Source: Oleispirillum sp963668495
Lineage (GTDB): Bacteria; Pseudomonadota; Alphaproteobacteria; Rhodospirillales; Rhodospirillaceae
Length of the DNA stretch: 64,000 nucleotides
Assembly: GCA_963668495.1 (NCBI GenBank)
Contig: OY764545.1
Coordinates: forward strand, 186,001-250,000
Reading direction: 5' to 3'
Position numbers and translations under genes: made by a program
The notes under the pieces: generated by a model
The model's database searches: none
The model's input: the letters and a program-made list of their open reading frames with translations, nothing else
What the model was told of the DNA's origin: nothing
Shown: one piece after another, positions 25,705-33,730 of the stretch
How positions within the stretch are numbered: the stretch's first letter is position 1
Layout: every line of letters starts with the position of its first letter

Positions 25705-26895
25705 TTATGCCTCCCCCTTGGCAAAACTTAAGCCGCGACGTTTGATCATTCCCTGCAGGAAACCATTCAAGGTGTCGTGGAATTCCGGTTCATCCAACAA
25801 AAATGCATCGTGCCCTTTGTCTGACTGGACTTCGACAAAACTGACCGAGGCCGCCGCCGCATTCAGCGCCCGCACAATCATTTGACTGTCTCGGGTCGGG
25901 AACAACCAATCGCTGGAGAAAGAAATCACACAGAAATGAACATCCGTATTCTGGAATGCCTTTGCCAACTGACCGCCGTAATTGGCCGACATGTCAAAAT
26001 AGTCCATGGCGCGGGTAATGTATAAATAGGCGTTGGCATCAAAACGGTCGACAAAGGTTGAGCCCTGATAGCGCAAATAGCTTTCGACCTCGAAATCCGC
26101 ATCAAAACCATAGCCAACGGTTTCACGATCCTGCAATTTCCGTCCGAACTTGCGGGTCAACGCTGCCTCTGACAAATAGGTGATGTGCGCAGTCATCCGC
26201 GCCACTGCCAATCCCTTGTGCGGGATACGGTTTTCCAGCAGGTAGCGCCCTTCACACCATTCGGGATCAGCCATGATCGCCTGCCGCCCCACTTCGTTAA
26301 ACGCAATATTCTGGGCTGAAAAACGGGCGCAAGACGCGATCGGCAACGCACAGAATACACGCTCTGGATAGCGGGATGCCCATTCCAGCACCTGCATACC
26401 ACCCATGGAGCCACCCAACACGGCAAAGGCCTTATCAATACCGAAGTGATCAAGCAGCATAACCTGCGTGCGCACCATATCTCCGACCGTAATGACCGGA
26501 AAATCCAACATATAAGGCTTGCCGGTTGCGGGATTGGTGCTTTTGGGTCCGGTCGTCCCCAGACATCCGCCCAACACGTTGGAACAAATGATAAAGAACT
26601 TGTCCGTATCTATGATCTTGCCCGGACCGATCAGGTTGCTCCACCACCCCGGTTTCCCCGTGGTTGGGTGTGGCAATACAACGTATTGATCCCCGGTTAG
26701 GGCATGGCACACAACGATCGCGTTGCTTTTGTCCGCATTCAGCGTGCCGTATGTATGATACGCCACATCAATCGGGCCAAGGGTCGCCCCACTGTCCAAA
26801 GTCATGGGAGTTTCGGCACACAAAGTCACGGTGCCTTCCACAGCATTGGTGCGCTGACGCAGGATGTCTGTCGTCTGGTCGGTATCGGCGGTCAT
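25705..26895 (-). CDS. metX: Homoserine O-acyltransferase MetX
   Basis: A 396-residue alpha/beta-hydrolase-fold acyltransferase that activates homoserine in methionine biosynthesis. Visible landmarks are ALTGDQYV (oxyanion-side motif), the nucleophile elbow VLGGSMGGMQVLEWA near residues 155-168 with its serine, the Asp in ISFSSDWLFPTRDS and the His in DKGHDAFLLDEPEF. Proteobacterial MetX may use succinyl-CoA or acetyl-CoA; the sequence alone does not let me decide. The 264-nt spacer to hisC (26896-27159) is divergent; I looked for a SAM-II-type riboswitch there and did not recognise one. Confidence 0.96.
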   Translation of the reverse strand: MTADTDQTTDILRQRTNAVEGTVTLCAETPMTLDSGATLGPIDVAYHTYGTLNADKSNAIVVCHALTGDQYVVLPHPTTGKPGWWSNLIGPGKIIDTDKFFIICSNVLGGCLGTTGPKSTNPATGKPYMLDFPVITVGDMVRTQVMLLDHFGIDKAFAVLGGSMGGMQVLEWASRYPERVFCALPIASCARFSAQNIAFNEVGRQAIMADPEWCEGRYLLENRIPHKGLAVARMTAHITYLSEAALTRKFGRKLQDRETVGYGFDADFEVESYLRYQGSTFVDRFDANAYLYITRAMDYFDMSANYGGQLAKAFQNTDVHFCVISFSSDWLFPTRDSQMIVRALNAAAASVSFVEVQSDKGHDAFLLDEPEFHDTLNGFLQGMIKRRGLSFAKGEA

Positions 26896-27159
26896 AGAAT
26901 CATACAGCCCCTTGTGGAAAAATCTTGCGTTAATTCGGGACGACAGTAAGTTTGGTAAATTCAGCCTGCCTGTCGATATGTTGACATTATTATTTCTGTG
27001 AACATCGTTCTAAGGCAGAAATGCATTAACCTCAAGCCGTGACACACCCAAAGCCTGAAACCAACAGGCTGTTGAGATGGGCATGTGTTACCAAATTCCA
27101 AGTGCGACCCCGGTCGCACATGTCGCAACAGGATGGATCAAAGAAAGCGAGATCATATT

Positions 27160-28272
27160 ATGACGGCTCCGACTCCGCGTCCCGGTGTTATGAATATCCA
27201 GCCATATCAAGGCGGTCATAGCAAACTGGACGGCGTGGCATATGCTGCAAAACTGTCTGCCAACGAAGGTGCATTGGGTGCAAGCCCACGGGCACAAGAG
27301 GCATATCGTACAGTCGCAGTGGGGCTCCATCGATACCCCGACGGGGGCTCAGTTGATCTTCGCGCGGCGTTGGCAGAACGTCACTCCCTCGACGCAGACC
27401 GTATTGTCTGCGGTTGCGGCTCCGATGAACTGATTGGTTTGCTGATTCATGCTTTCGCAGGCGAAGGCGATGAAGTGGTCTACAGCCAGTACGGCTTTGC
27501 CATGTATCCGATCTATGCCCATGGTGCGGGTGCCACCCCGGTGGAAGCCCCTGCCAAAGGGCTGGCAACGGATGTGGACGCACTGCTGGCAGCGGTAACG
27601 GACAAAACCCGTCTGGTGTTCATTGCCAACCCCAACAACCCGACCGGCACCATGATGCCAAAAGCGGAGGTCAAACGCCTACGCGACGGGTTGCGTGATG
27701 ACATTATTCTGGTGATTGACGCGGCCTATGCCGAATTCGTCACCGACGATGAGTATTCCTGCGGCATCGATTTGGTCGATGCGGCCCAAGCCAATGGCAC
27801 CCATAACACGGTTATGACTCGGACCTTTTCCAAAATTTACGGTCTGGGCGGCCTGCGTGTGGGCTGGTGCTATGCACCGGAAGCCATCGTTGATGTCCTG
27901 AACCGGGTGCGAGCCCCGTTCAACGTCAATGCTGCGGCCCAAGCCGCGGCAACTGCTGCGGTGCAAGACGTGGAGTTTTTCGAAACCTGCCGCGCACACA
28001 ACACCAAGTGGCGGTCATGGTTGACGCAGGAAATCTGTGACCTTGGCCTTAAGGTCACGCAGTCCTTTGGTAATTTTATTCTTGTGCACTTTCCAACCGG
28101 AACCGTGCCGAAAGCTCAGGAGGCCCTTGCGGGGCAGGCAGTCATTGTCCGTCCCGTTGTTAGCTATGGCCTGCCTGATGCCTTGCGCATCACCGTTGGA
28201 ACCGAAGACGATAACCGCCGCATCGTGGCGGGGCTTGCAGACTTTGCACAGGAACATTTGAAAAAGGGCTGA
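27160..28272 (+). CDS. hisC: Histidinol-phosphate / aromatic amino-acid aminotransferase
   Basis: A 370-residue class I/II PLP aminotransferase. It starts MTAPTPRPGVMNIQPYQGGH at ATG 27160; a longer frame to 27085 is less family-like. Seen are KLSANEGALGASPRA, the cofactor segment FIANPNNPTGT, the Asp/Tyr motif VIDAAYAEFV, the PLP lysine in RTFSKIYGLGGLRVGW and a C-terminal ALRITVGTEDDNR. Placement 4 nt before tyrA suggests that it acts in tyrosine and phenylalanine synthesis as well as, or instead of, histidine synthesis. Such a dual role is known for alphaproteobacterial HisC. Confidence 0.93.
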   Translation: MTAPTPRPGVMNIQPYQGGHSKLDGVAYAAKLSANEGALGASPRAQEAYRTVAVGLHRYPDGGSVDLRAALAERHSLDADRIVCGCGSDELIGLLIHAFAGEGDEVVYSQYGFAMYPIYAHGAGATPVEAPAKGLATDVDALLAAVTDKTRLVFIANPNNPTGTMMPKAEVKRLRDGLRDDIILVIDAAYAEFVTDDEYSCGIDLVDAAQANGTHNTVMTRTFSKIYGLGGLRVGWCYAPEAIVDVLNRVRAPFNVNAAAQAAATAAVQDVEFFETCRAHNTKWRSWLTQEICDLGLKVTQSFGNFILVHFPTGTVPKAQEALAGQAVIVRPVVSYGLPDALRITVGTEDDNRRIVAGLADFAQEHLKKG

Positions 28273-28276
28273 CACA

Positions 28277-29209
28277 ATGCCGCTTAAGAAACTTGAAACT
28301 CCGATCTTTGACACTGTGGCTTTTGTTGGGATCGGCCTGATTGGCGCGTCTATGGCTCTGGCAATTCGCCGGGCGGGGCTCGCCAAAACCCTGAAGGCAA
28401 CCTCTCGCCGTCAGGAAACCCTTGATACCGCCCTAAGTCTAAATATCGTGGATGAAGCATCCACAGATATGGGACGTATTGTTAAGGATGCGGATCTCGT
28501 CATGATCTGCGTTCCGGTCGGTGCCTGTGGCAAAGTCGCGGAAACCATTGCCCCGCACCTAAAACCGGGGGCGATTATCAGTGACGTTGGCTCAGTCAAG
28601 GCCTCTGTCGTTAAAGACATGGGTAAACATCTGCCTGACAACGTTGCGTTCGTTCCGGGGCACCCCATTGCAGGCACGGAAAACTCCGGCCCGGAAAGTG
28701 GCTTCCCCGGTTTGTTCAACGGGCGTTGGTGCATTCTGACCCCGACCGATAAAACCCCACAAAGCGCGGTGGATTCCATGCGTCTGCTGTGGCGGGCAAT
28801 TGGCAGCAACGTGGAATGCATGAGCCCGGAACACCATGACCGGGTATTGGCAATTACCTCCCATTTGCCGCATTTGATCGCCTACTCCATTGTTGGCACT
28901 GCGGCTGATCTTGGCGCAGATATCCAAGAGGAAGTCATCCAGTACTCAGCCTCCGGCTTCCGGGATTTCACCAGGATTGCCGCATCGGATCCGGTCATGT
29001 GGCGCGATGTATTTCTAACCAACCGTGATGCAGTCTTGGATGTCCTGCAACGCTATACCGAGGACTTAACCGCTCTGCAGCGGGCCATCCGGCGTGGTGA
29101 AGGGGACACATTGGAAGCATGCTTCACCCGCACCCGAAGCATCCGACGCAGCATTATTGACGCAAAACAAGACGAAACCTGGCGTCCATCCGAACAAAGA
29201 GACAATTAA
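28277..29209 (+). CDS. tyrA: Prephenate/arogenate (cyclohexadienyl) dehydrogenase
   Basis: A 310-residue NAD(P)-dependent dehydrogenase that oxidatively decarboxylates prephenate or arogenate toward tyrosine. The Rossmann motif is VAFVGIGLIGASMALAIRRA at about residues 13-32. The catalytic-region signature is DVGSVKASVVKDM followed by PGHPIAGTENSGP, with the active-site His in GHPIAGTE. The helical dimerisation domain fills the C-terminal half, with HHDRVLAITSHLPHLIAYSI. It is coupled to hisC and terminated by a strong hairpin. Confidence 0.95.
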   Translation: MPLKKLETPIFDTVAFVGIGLIGASMALAIRRAGLAKTLKATSRRQETLDTALSLNIVDEASTDMGRIVKDADLVMICVPVGACGKVAETIAPHLKPGAIISDVGSVKASVVKDMGKHLPDNVAFVPGHPIAGTENSGPESGFPGLFNGRWCILTPTDKTPQSAVDSMRLLWRAIGSNVECMSPEHHDRVLAITSHLPHLIAYSIVGTAADLGADIQEEVIQYSASGFRDFTRIAASDPVMWRDVFLTNRDAVLDVLQRYTEDLTALQRAIRRGEGDTLEACFTRTRSIRRSIIDAKQDETWRPSEQRDN

Positions 29210-29219
29210 ACCTTGAATT

Positions 29220-29248
29220 TAGCCCCCATACTCACAACATGGGGGCTA
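29220..29248 (+). terminator. Terminator after tyrA
   Basis: TAGCCCCCAT (29220-29229) pairs perfectly with ATGGGGGCTA (29239-29248) and is followed by TTTACAT, 10 nt after the tyrA stop. Confidence 0.85.
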
Positions 29249-29362
29249 TTTACATGCAGATGTGCTATTGAAGGCTAATTACGTCAGCACTCAGCAGCAA
29301 AACCAAGCACCAATATTTTTCGACAGTAAACTGCGTGTAGGTTCAGTCCAGCAAGGTGGCAA

Positions 29363-31036
29363 ATGAAAGCCAAACCAGCACTATACTCTGCATTGAAGTC
29401 CTCATCAATTGCGCGAGATTTGCTTAAACAGAGCATGCTGTTTATTGCATTGATCGTCATGATATTGGGCGCCAGTCTATCATTCCTATTCTATAAGGTT
29501 CAGCGCGAACAAAGCTTGAATGAACTACAGGCAGCAAATCAGTCCCTGACTAAATTGATTGAGAACTCATTCCACGAGGCCAGAAGCACAATCTCATTCC
29601 TTGCCCAACAAGATATTGTCAGGAACTATACGCCTTCGCCTCAGCATACTCAGAAATTGGAATCCTTTTATAAGTCCATTCGGCAGTCCAACAACCGTAT
29701 ACGCTACCTGTATTCTGGCTATGAGAAACAAAAGACTCTGGTTATCACTGACTATATTCCACCACCCAATTTTGACCCGACACAACGGCCATGGTACAGG
29801 CAAGCCATGTACCATGCCCCTGACGTTTCCATTGGCGCCGCCTATCAAGATATCAATACACAGGAATGGATGGTATCAACCAGCAAGGTTCTGTTAAATG
29901 ACAATATGAAAATCACTGGGGTCGTGGCCTTTGACATTAATCTTGGCTTTATCAAAGATCTTCTGAATACACAGCACGACATCTATAAACTTGCTCATTC
30001 CTATGTCCTTCAGTCTGAGGGCAAGTTTCTTTTTCACCATAACCCAAGCCTAATCGGCAAAACACTGACCAAGATTAACAACTTGGATAAGGATGTGGTT
30101 TTCTCCGCTTCGTCCGGTTTTTATTCTTACGACCTCAACGGCACACGCAAAATCGGCTACTATAATAAAATACCTGAGAATGGCTGGGTCGTTGCGACCG
30201 TCATGGATGAATGGAAACTGTTCACCAATTTCGCATGGCAAGCGGCTGCGTGTTTTGCTCTGGTTTTGTTGGGTGCCGCCAGCGGCGCCGCATGGCTTGC
30301 CAAAACCACAGCAAAGAAAATCATCACACCGCTTAAGCAATTGAAAACGCAAGTTGAATGCCTAACAACCGGCACGGCTCTACCCACATCGGCCCAAGCC
30401 TATCCTCCCAATGAAATCGGTGATATTGCCAGAAAAGTCGCCCAACTGGCAGAAAATGAACTGTTATCCAAAGCCCAAGCTCTGACGGTTCTCAATCTCG
30501 CCTTAGCTGAAGAAAAACGGAAATACAAAGACCTGTCCAATACGGATCAGTTAACCGGCCTCAAAAACCGACGTTTTCTTGATGAAACCCTCAGCCACGA
30601 GTTTTACAGATTTAAACGTTACGGCGGTTCGTTTGCCGTGCTGATTGTGGACGTGGATTATTTCAAAAAAATCAACGACACCAAAGGCCATCTTGTGGGC
30701 GATAAAATTCTGATCGCGTTGGCAGAAGAACTGAAAAGCACCGTTCGCAACACGGACACCCTAGGGCGCTGGGGCGGCGAAGAATTCATGATCCTGTGTC
30801 CAAACGCAGATCAAGATGGTGCCTTGGCTTTGGCCCACAAAATTTGCGAAGGTGTTCGTAACCTTGTCCTGCATGACCAAACTTCAGTAACCGTCAGCAT
30901 CGGAATTGGCCTGATGCGGGAAGGACTGGATACTATTGATCTCATCCGAGAAGCAGATCAAAGCCTGTATCAGGCCAAGAAACAGGGCAGAGACCAGTTC
31001 GTATACCAACCGCTCCACATCTCTGCCGCGGAATAG
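29363..31036 (+). CDS. Membrane diguanylate cyclase with periplasmic Cache sensor
   Basis: A 557-residue c-di-GMP synthase. Transmembrane helix 1 is at about residues 21-46 and helix 2 at about 288-310. Between them is a periplasmic dCache-type ligand-binding domain with the typical PPPNFDPTQRPWYRQAMYHA segment. A HAMP-like linker and coiled coil lead to a GGDEF domain (about 385-550) starting SNTDQLTGLKNRRFLDETLS, with the catalytic loop GRWGGEEFMI. RNTD five residues before GGEEF fits the RxxD inhibitory site, so product inhibition is likely. It is a single-gene unit between terminators. The ligand is unknown; dCache domains often bind amino acids or organic acids. Confidence 0.93.
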   Translation: MKAKPALYSALKSSSIARDLLKQSMLFIALIVMILGASLSFLFYKVQREQSLNELQAANQSLTKLIENSFHEARSTISFLAQQDIVRNYTPSPQHTQKLESFYKSIRQSNNRIRYLYSGYEKQKTLVITDYIPPPNFDPTQRPWYRQAMYHAPDVSIGAAYQDINTQEWMVSTSKVLLNDNMKITGVVAFDINLGFIKDLLNTQHDIYKLAHSYVLQSEGKFLFHHNPSLIGKTLTKINNLDKDVVFSASSGFYSYDLNGTRKIGYYNKIPENGWVVATVMDEWKLFTNFAWQAAACFALVLLGAASGAAWLAKTTAKKIITPLKQLKTQVECLTTGTALPTSAQAYPPNEIGDIARKVAQLAENELLSKAQALTVLNLALAEEKRKYKDLSNTDQLTGLKNRRFLDETLSHEFYRFKRYGGSFAVLIVDVDYFKKINDTKGHLVGDKILIALAEELKSTVRNTDTLGRWGGEEFMILCPNADQDGALALAHKICEGVRNLVLHDQTSVTVSIGIGLMREGLDTIDLIREADQSLYQAKKQGRDQFVYQPLHISAAE

Positions 31037-31042
31037 GCAAAT

Positions 31043-31076
31043 AAAAAACGCCCCGGAACTTTCCGAGGCGTTTTTT
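31043..31076. terminator. Bidirectional terminator between diguanylate cyclase and ndk
   Basis: AAAAAACGCC (31043-31052) with a CGGAA arm pairs with TTCCG and GGCGTTTTTT (to 31076). It is A/T-tailed on both strands, between convergent genes. Confidence 0.9.
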
Positions 31077-31096
31077 CGCTTAAACGGTTCAGGCGA

Positions 31097-31519
31097 TTAG
31101 CCGACCTGTTCCAGCTTGCTGAAGAAGAATGCGATTTCTTCTGCTGCGGTTTCCGGTGCGTCGGAACCATGCACGGAGTTGGCTTCGATGGACTCAGCGA
31201 AATCTTTACGGATGGTGCCTTCAGCAGCTTGTGCCGGGTTGGTGGCGCCCATGATTTCACGGTTACGAGCGATTGCATCTTCGCCTTCCAGAACCTGAAC
31301 CACAACCGGGCCAGAGATCATGAAGTCAACCAATTCGCCAAAGAATGCGCGTTCTTTGTGAACGGCATAGAATGCTTCAGCTTGAGCTTTGGTCAACTGC
31401 AGACGCTTTTGAGCAACGATACGCAGGCCAGCTTCTTCGAAGCGGGCGCAGATTTTGCCGACGAGGTTGCGGCGCGTGGCGTCCGGCTTAACGATAGACA
31501 ACGTGCGTTCAACGGCCAT
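31097..31519 (-). CDS. ndk: Nucleoside diphosphate kinase
   Basis: A 140-residue NDP kinase that balances NTP and dNTP pools through a phospho-histidine intermediate. The start at 31519 gives MAVERTLSIVKPDATRRNLV. The active-site histidine is in the NSVHGSDAPETAAEEI signature near residue 117. Length is exactly that of the family. An 18-residue upstream extension to 31573 is not conserved. Divergent from the ABC-F gene. Confidence 0.98.
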   Translation of the reverse strand: MAVERTLSIVKPDATRRNLVGKICARFEEAGLRIVAQKRLQLTKAQAEAFYAVHKERAFFGELVDFMISGPVVVQVLEGEDAIARNREIMGATNPAQAAEGTIRKDFAESIEANSVHGSDAPETAAEEIAFFFSKLEQVG

Positions 31520-31748
31520 GTTGAAACCCTTTATCTTGATCTTAAGAGAGTTCATCCGGACGAAACCATACACATTATGTCCGGACGCGTGTAAACAGCC
31601 CCGAAGGGCACAACAGCGCGTTTACATACTCTCATCCCTATGAAAACGCAACCATCGGCTCTGGATTATTTCAATCTTTGTTGCAAATTGTTACGCAAGG
31701 CCGCGCAAACCGTTGGTATACGGGGCTTCTGTATGCTATGAGACGCCC

Positions 31749-33668
31749 ATGTTACATATTAATTCCCTATCCTACCGTATTGGTCCACGCCTACTTCTTA
31801 ACGACGCTACCCTGCATATTGCAGCGAATCAGCGGGTCGGTTTGGTAGGGCGAAACGGCAGCGGCAAAACCACATTATTCAAACTGATCCGGCAGGAGCT
31901 CGCCCCAGCTGCGGGCAGCATTTCCCTGCGCCCCCGTGCGCGCCTTGGTTGGGTGTCGCAGGATGCCCCCGACGGCAGCAAAACTTTGCTGCAATGCGTT
32001 CTGGATGCGGACGTGGAACGTAAGAATCTTTTGGATGAACTGGACTCTTTGAATGGTCAGGTATCCGAAAGCGCGGGACTGCGGATTGCGGAAATACACG
32101 AACGCCTGATTGCTATTGATGCCCATGCGGCCCCGGCCCGTGCCGCAGCCATCCTCAACGGCCTTGGTTTCGCGACAGAGCAACATAGCGATTTGGTGGC
32201 CCATTATTCCGGTGGCTGGCAAATGCGGGTGGCCCTTGCTGCGGCCCTATTTCCACGCCCGGAACTTTTGCTGTTGGACGAACCGACCAACCACCTTGAT
32301 CTGGAAGCCACCCTTTGGCTGCAAAACCACTTGGCAAGCTATCCCGGCACTTTGGTTATCATCAGCCACGATCGCGACCTACTGAACACAGTGCCGGATC
32401 GCATTGTCCATTTGGACCAGCAACGGCTGACCGCGTACCAAGGCAATTACGATACTTTTGAGCGCACCCGCCGCATGAAGCTGGACCTTGCCGCAAAAGC
32501 TTTAACCAAGCAGTTGGAACAACGCCGCAAGATTCAAAGCTTCATTGACCGGTTCCGCGCCAAAGCGACCAAAGCCAAACAGGCCCAAAGCCGGATCAAG
32601 ATGCTGGAGCGCATGGAAGTTGCGGTACCGATTGTTGAGGAAAAGGGCATAACCTTTGAATTCCCTGACCCGGATCATCTGTCCCCGCCACTTATCACCA
32701 TTGAAAATGGCGTTATCGGCTATGATGGCAAACCTGTTCTAAAGAATCTGGACCTCAGAATCGATGGAGATGACCGCATTGCCCTGCTCGGAGCCAACGG
32801 CAACGGTAAATCGACGCTGGCAAAACTGTTATCCGAACGTCTGCCGTTGATGGATGGGCATATCCGCAAATCCAACCGCCTGAAAATCGGCTACTTTGCC
32901 CAACACCAGACCGACGAATTGAACATTGACGCCTCGCCGTTTGAGCATATGGAAAAAATTATGCCTATGGCGACGGAGGCTAAAATCCGCGCGCACCTTG
33001 GGCGGTTTGGCTTTAGTGGCGATTTGGCAGACAGTAAGGTCGGCACCCTATCCGGTGGTGAGAAAGCACGCCTGCTGTTTGCCCTGATGACGCGGGAAGC
33101 TCCACACATTCTGATCCTTGATGAGCCGACCAACCACTTGGACATCGATTCACGTCAGGCGCTGATCTCTGCCCTCAATGCCTTTGATGGTGCCGTCATT
33201 CTGATCAGCCACGACACCCATTTGGTGGAAATGGTCGCTGATCGCCTATGGCGTGTGCACGATGGTAAATGCCAACCGTTTAACGATGACTTGAAAGAAT
33301 ACCGTCGCCTGCTGTTGGAAGAACGCCGTGCCGCCAACCGTGAAGCCAACGGCATCGATAAAACCGACGATCGCCCAACCAATGACCGCAGGCAGGAACG
33401 TAAAAACAAAGCTGAACGCCGTGCTTTGCTTGCACCTGCAAAAAAACGGGTCCAAGACGCTGAAAAACTGTTGGAAAAGCTGAACGCCCAGCATGAAAAG
33501 CTGGAAACGGCGCTGGCTGACCCGGCGTTATACGAAGGGGACAAAGCCGACAAAGTCATCACCTTGCAAAAGGAAATGGGCACCGTCAGCCAACGCATCA
33601 CTGATGTCGAAGCCGACTGGATGCAGGCGATGGAAATGTTGGAACAAGCCGAAGCTGAACTGGAGTAA
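31749..33668 (+). CDS. ABC-F family ATPase (YheS/Uup type)
   Basis: A 639-residue soluble protein with two ABC ATPase domains and no membrane helices. Walker A sequences are VGRNGSGKTTLF (domain 1, near residue 35-46) and LGANGNGKSTLA (domain 2). The signatures are YSGGWQMRVALAAA and LSGGEKARLLFAL, and the Walker B/D-loop stretches are LLLDEPTNHLDLEAT and LILDEPTNHLDIDS. The linker RIKMLERMEV and a charged coiled-coil C-terminus (about 560-635) are typical of YheS/Uup. Such proteins act on the ribosome to resolve stalled states. The start at 31749 was preferred because MLHINSLSY is the family-like N-terminus. Confidence 0.93.
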   Translation: MLHINSLSYRIGPRLLLNDATLHIAANQRVGLVGRNGSGKTTLFKLIRQELAPAAGSISLRPRARLGWVSQDAPDGSKTLLQCVLDADVERKNLLDELDSLNGQVSESAGLRIAEIHERLIAIDAHAAPARAAAILNGLGFATEQHSDLVAHYSGGWQMRVALAAALFPRPELLLLDEPTNHLDLEATLWLQNHLASYPGTLVIISHDRDLLNTVPDRIVHLDQQRLTAYQGNYDTFERTRRMKLDLAAKALTKQLEQRRKIQSFIDRFRAKATKAKQAQSRIKMLERMEVAVPIVEEKGITFEFPDPDHLSPPLITIENGVIGYDGKPVLKNLDLRIDGDDRIALLGANGNGKSTLAKLLSERLPLMDGHIRKSNRLKIGYFAQHQTDELNIDASPFEHMEKIMPMATEAKIRAHLGRFGFSGDLADSKVGTLSGGEKARLLFALMTREAPHILILDEPTNHLDIDSRQALISALNAFDGAVILISHDTHLVEMVADRLWRVHDGKCQPFNDDLKEYRRLLLEERRAANREANGIDKTDDRPTNDRRQERKNKAERRALLAPAKKRVQDAEKLLEKLNAQHEKLETALADPALYEGDKADKVITLQKEMGTVSQRITDVEADWMQAMEMLEQAEAELE

Positions 33669-33682
33669 AGTTCGCCATCACC

Positions 33683-33718
33683 AAAAAAAACGCGGAGCCG
33701 AAACTCCGCGTTTTTTTT
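33683..33718. terminator. Strong bidirectional terminator between ABC-F and glgP
   Basis: A run of eight As, CGCGGAG, loop CCGAAA, CTCCGCG and eight Ts: a textbook bidirectional intrinsic terminator between convergent genes. Confidence 0.95.
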
Positions 33719-33730
33719 GTGACCGTGTAT

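Noticed and set aside
26896..27159. Possible SAM-II or other SAM riboswitch upstream of metX
   Set aside because: Alphaproteobacterial metX genes often have one, but I could not find the conserved loop sequences in this spacer on the minus strand.
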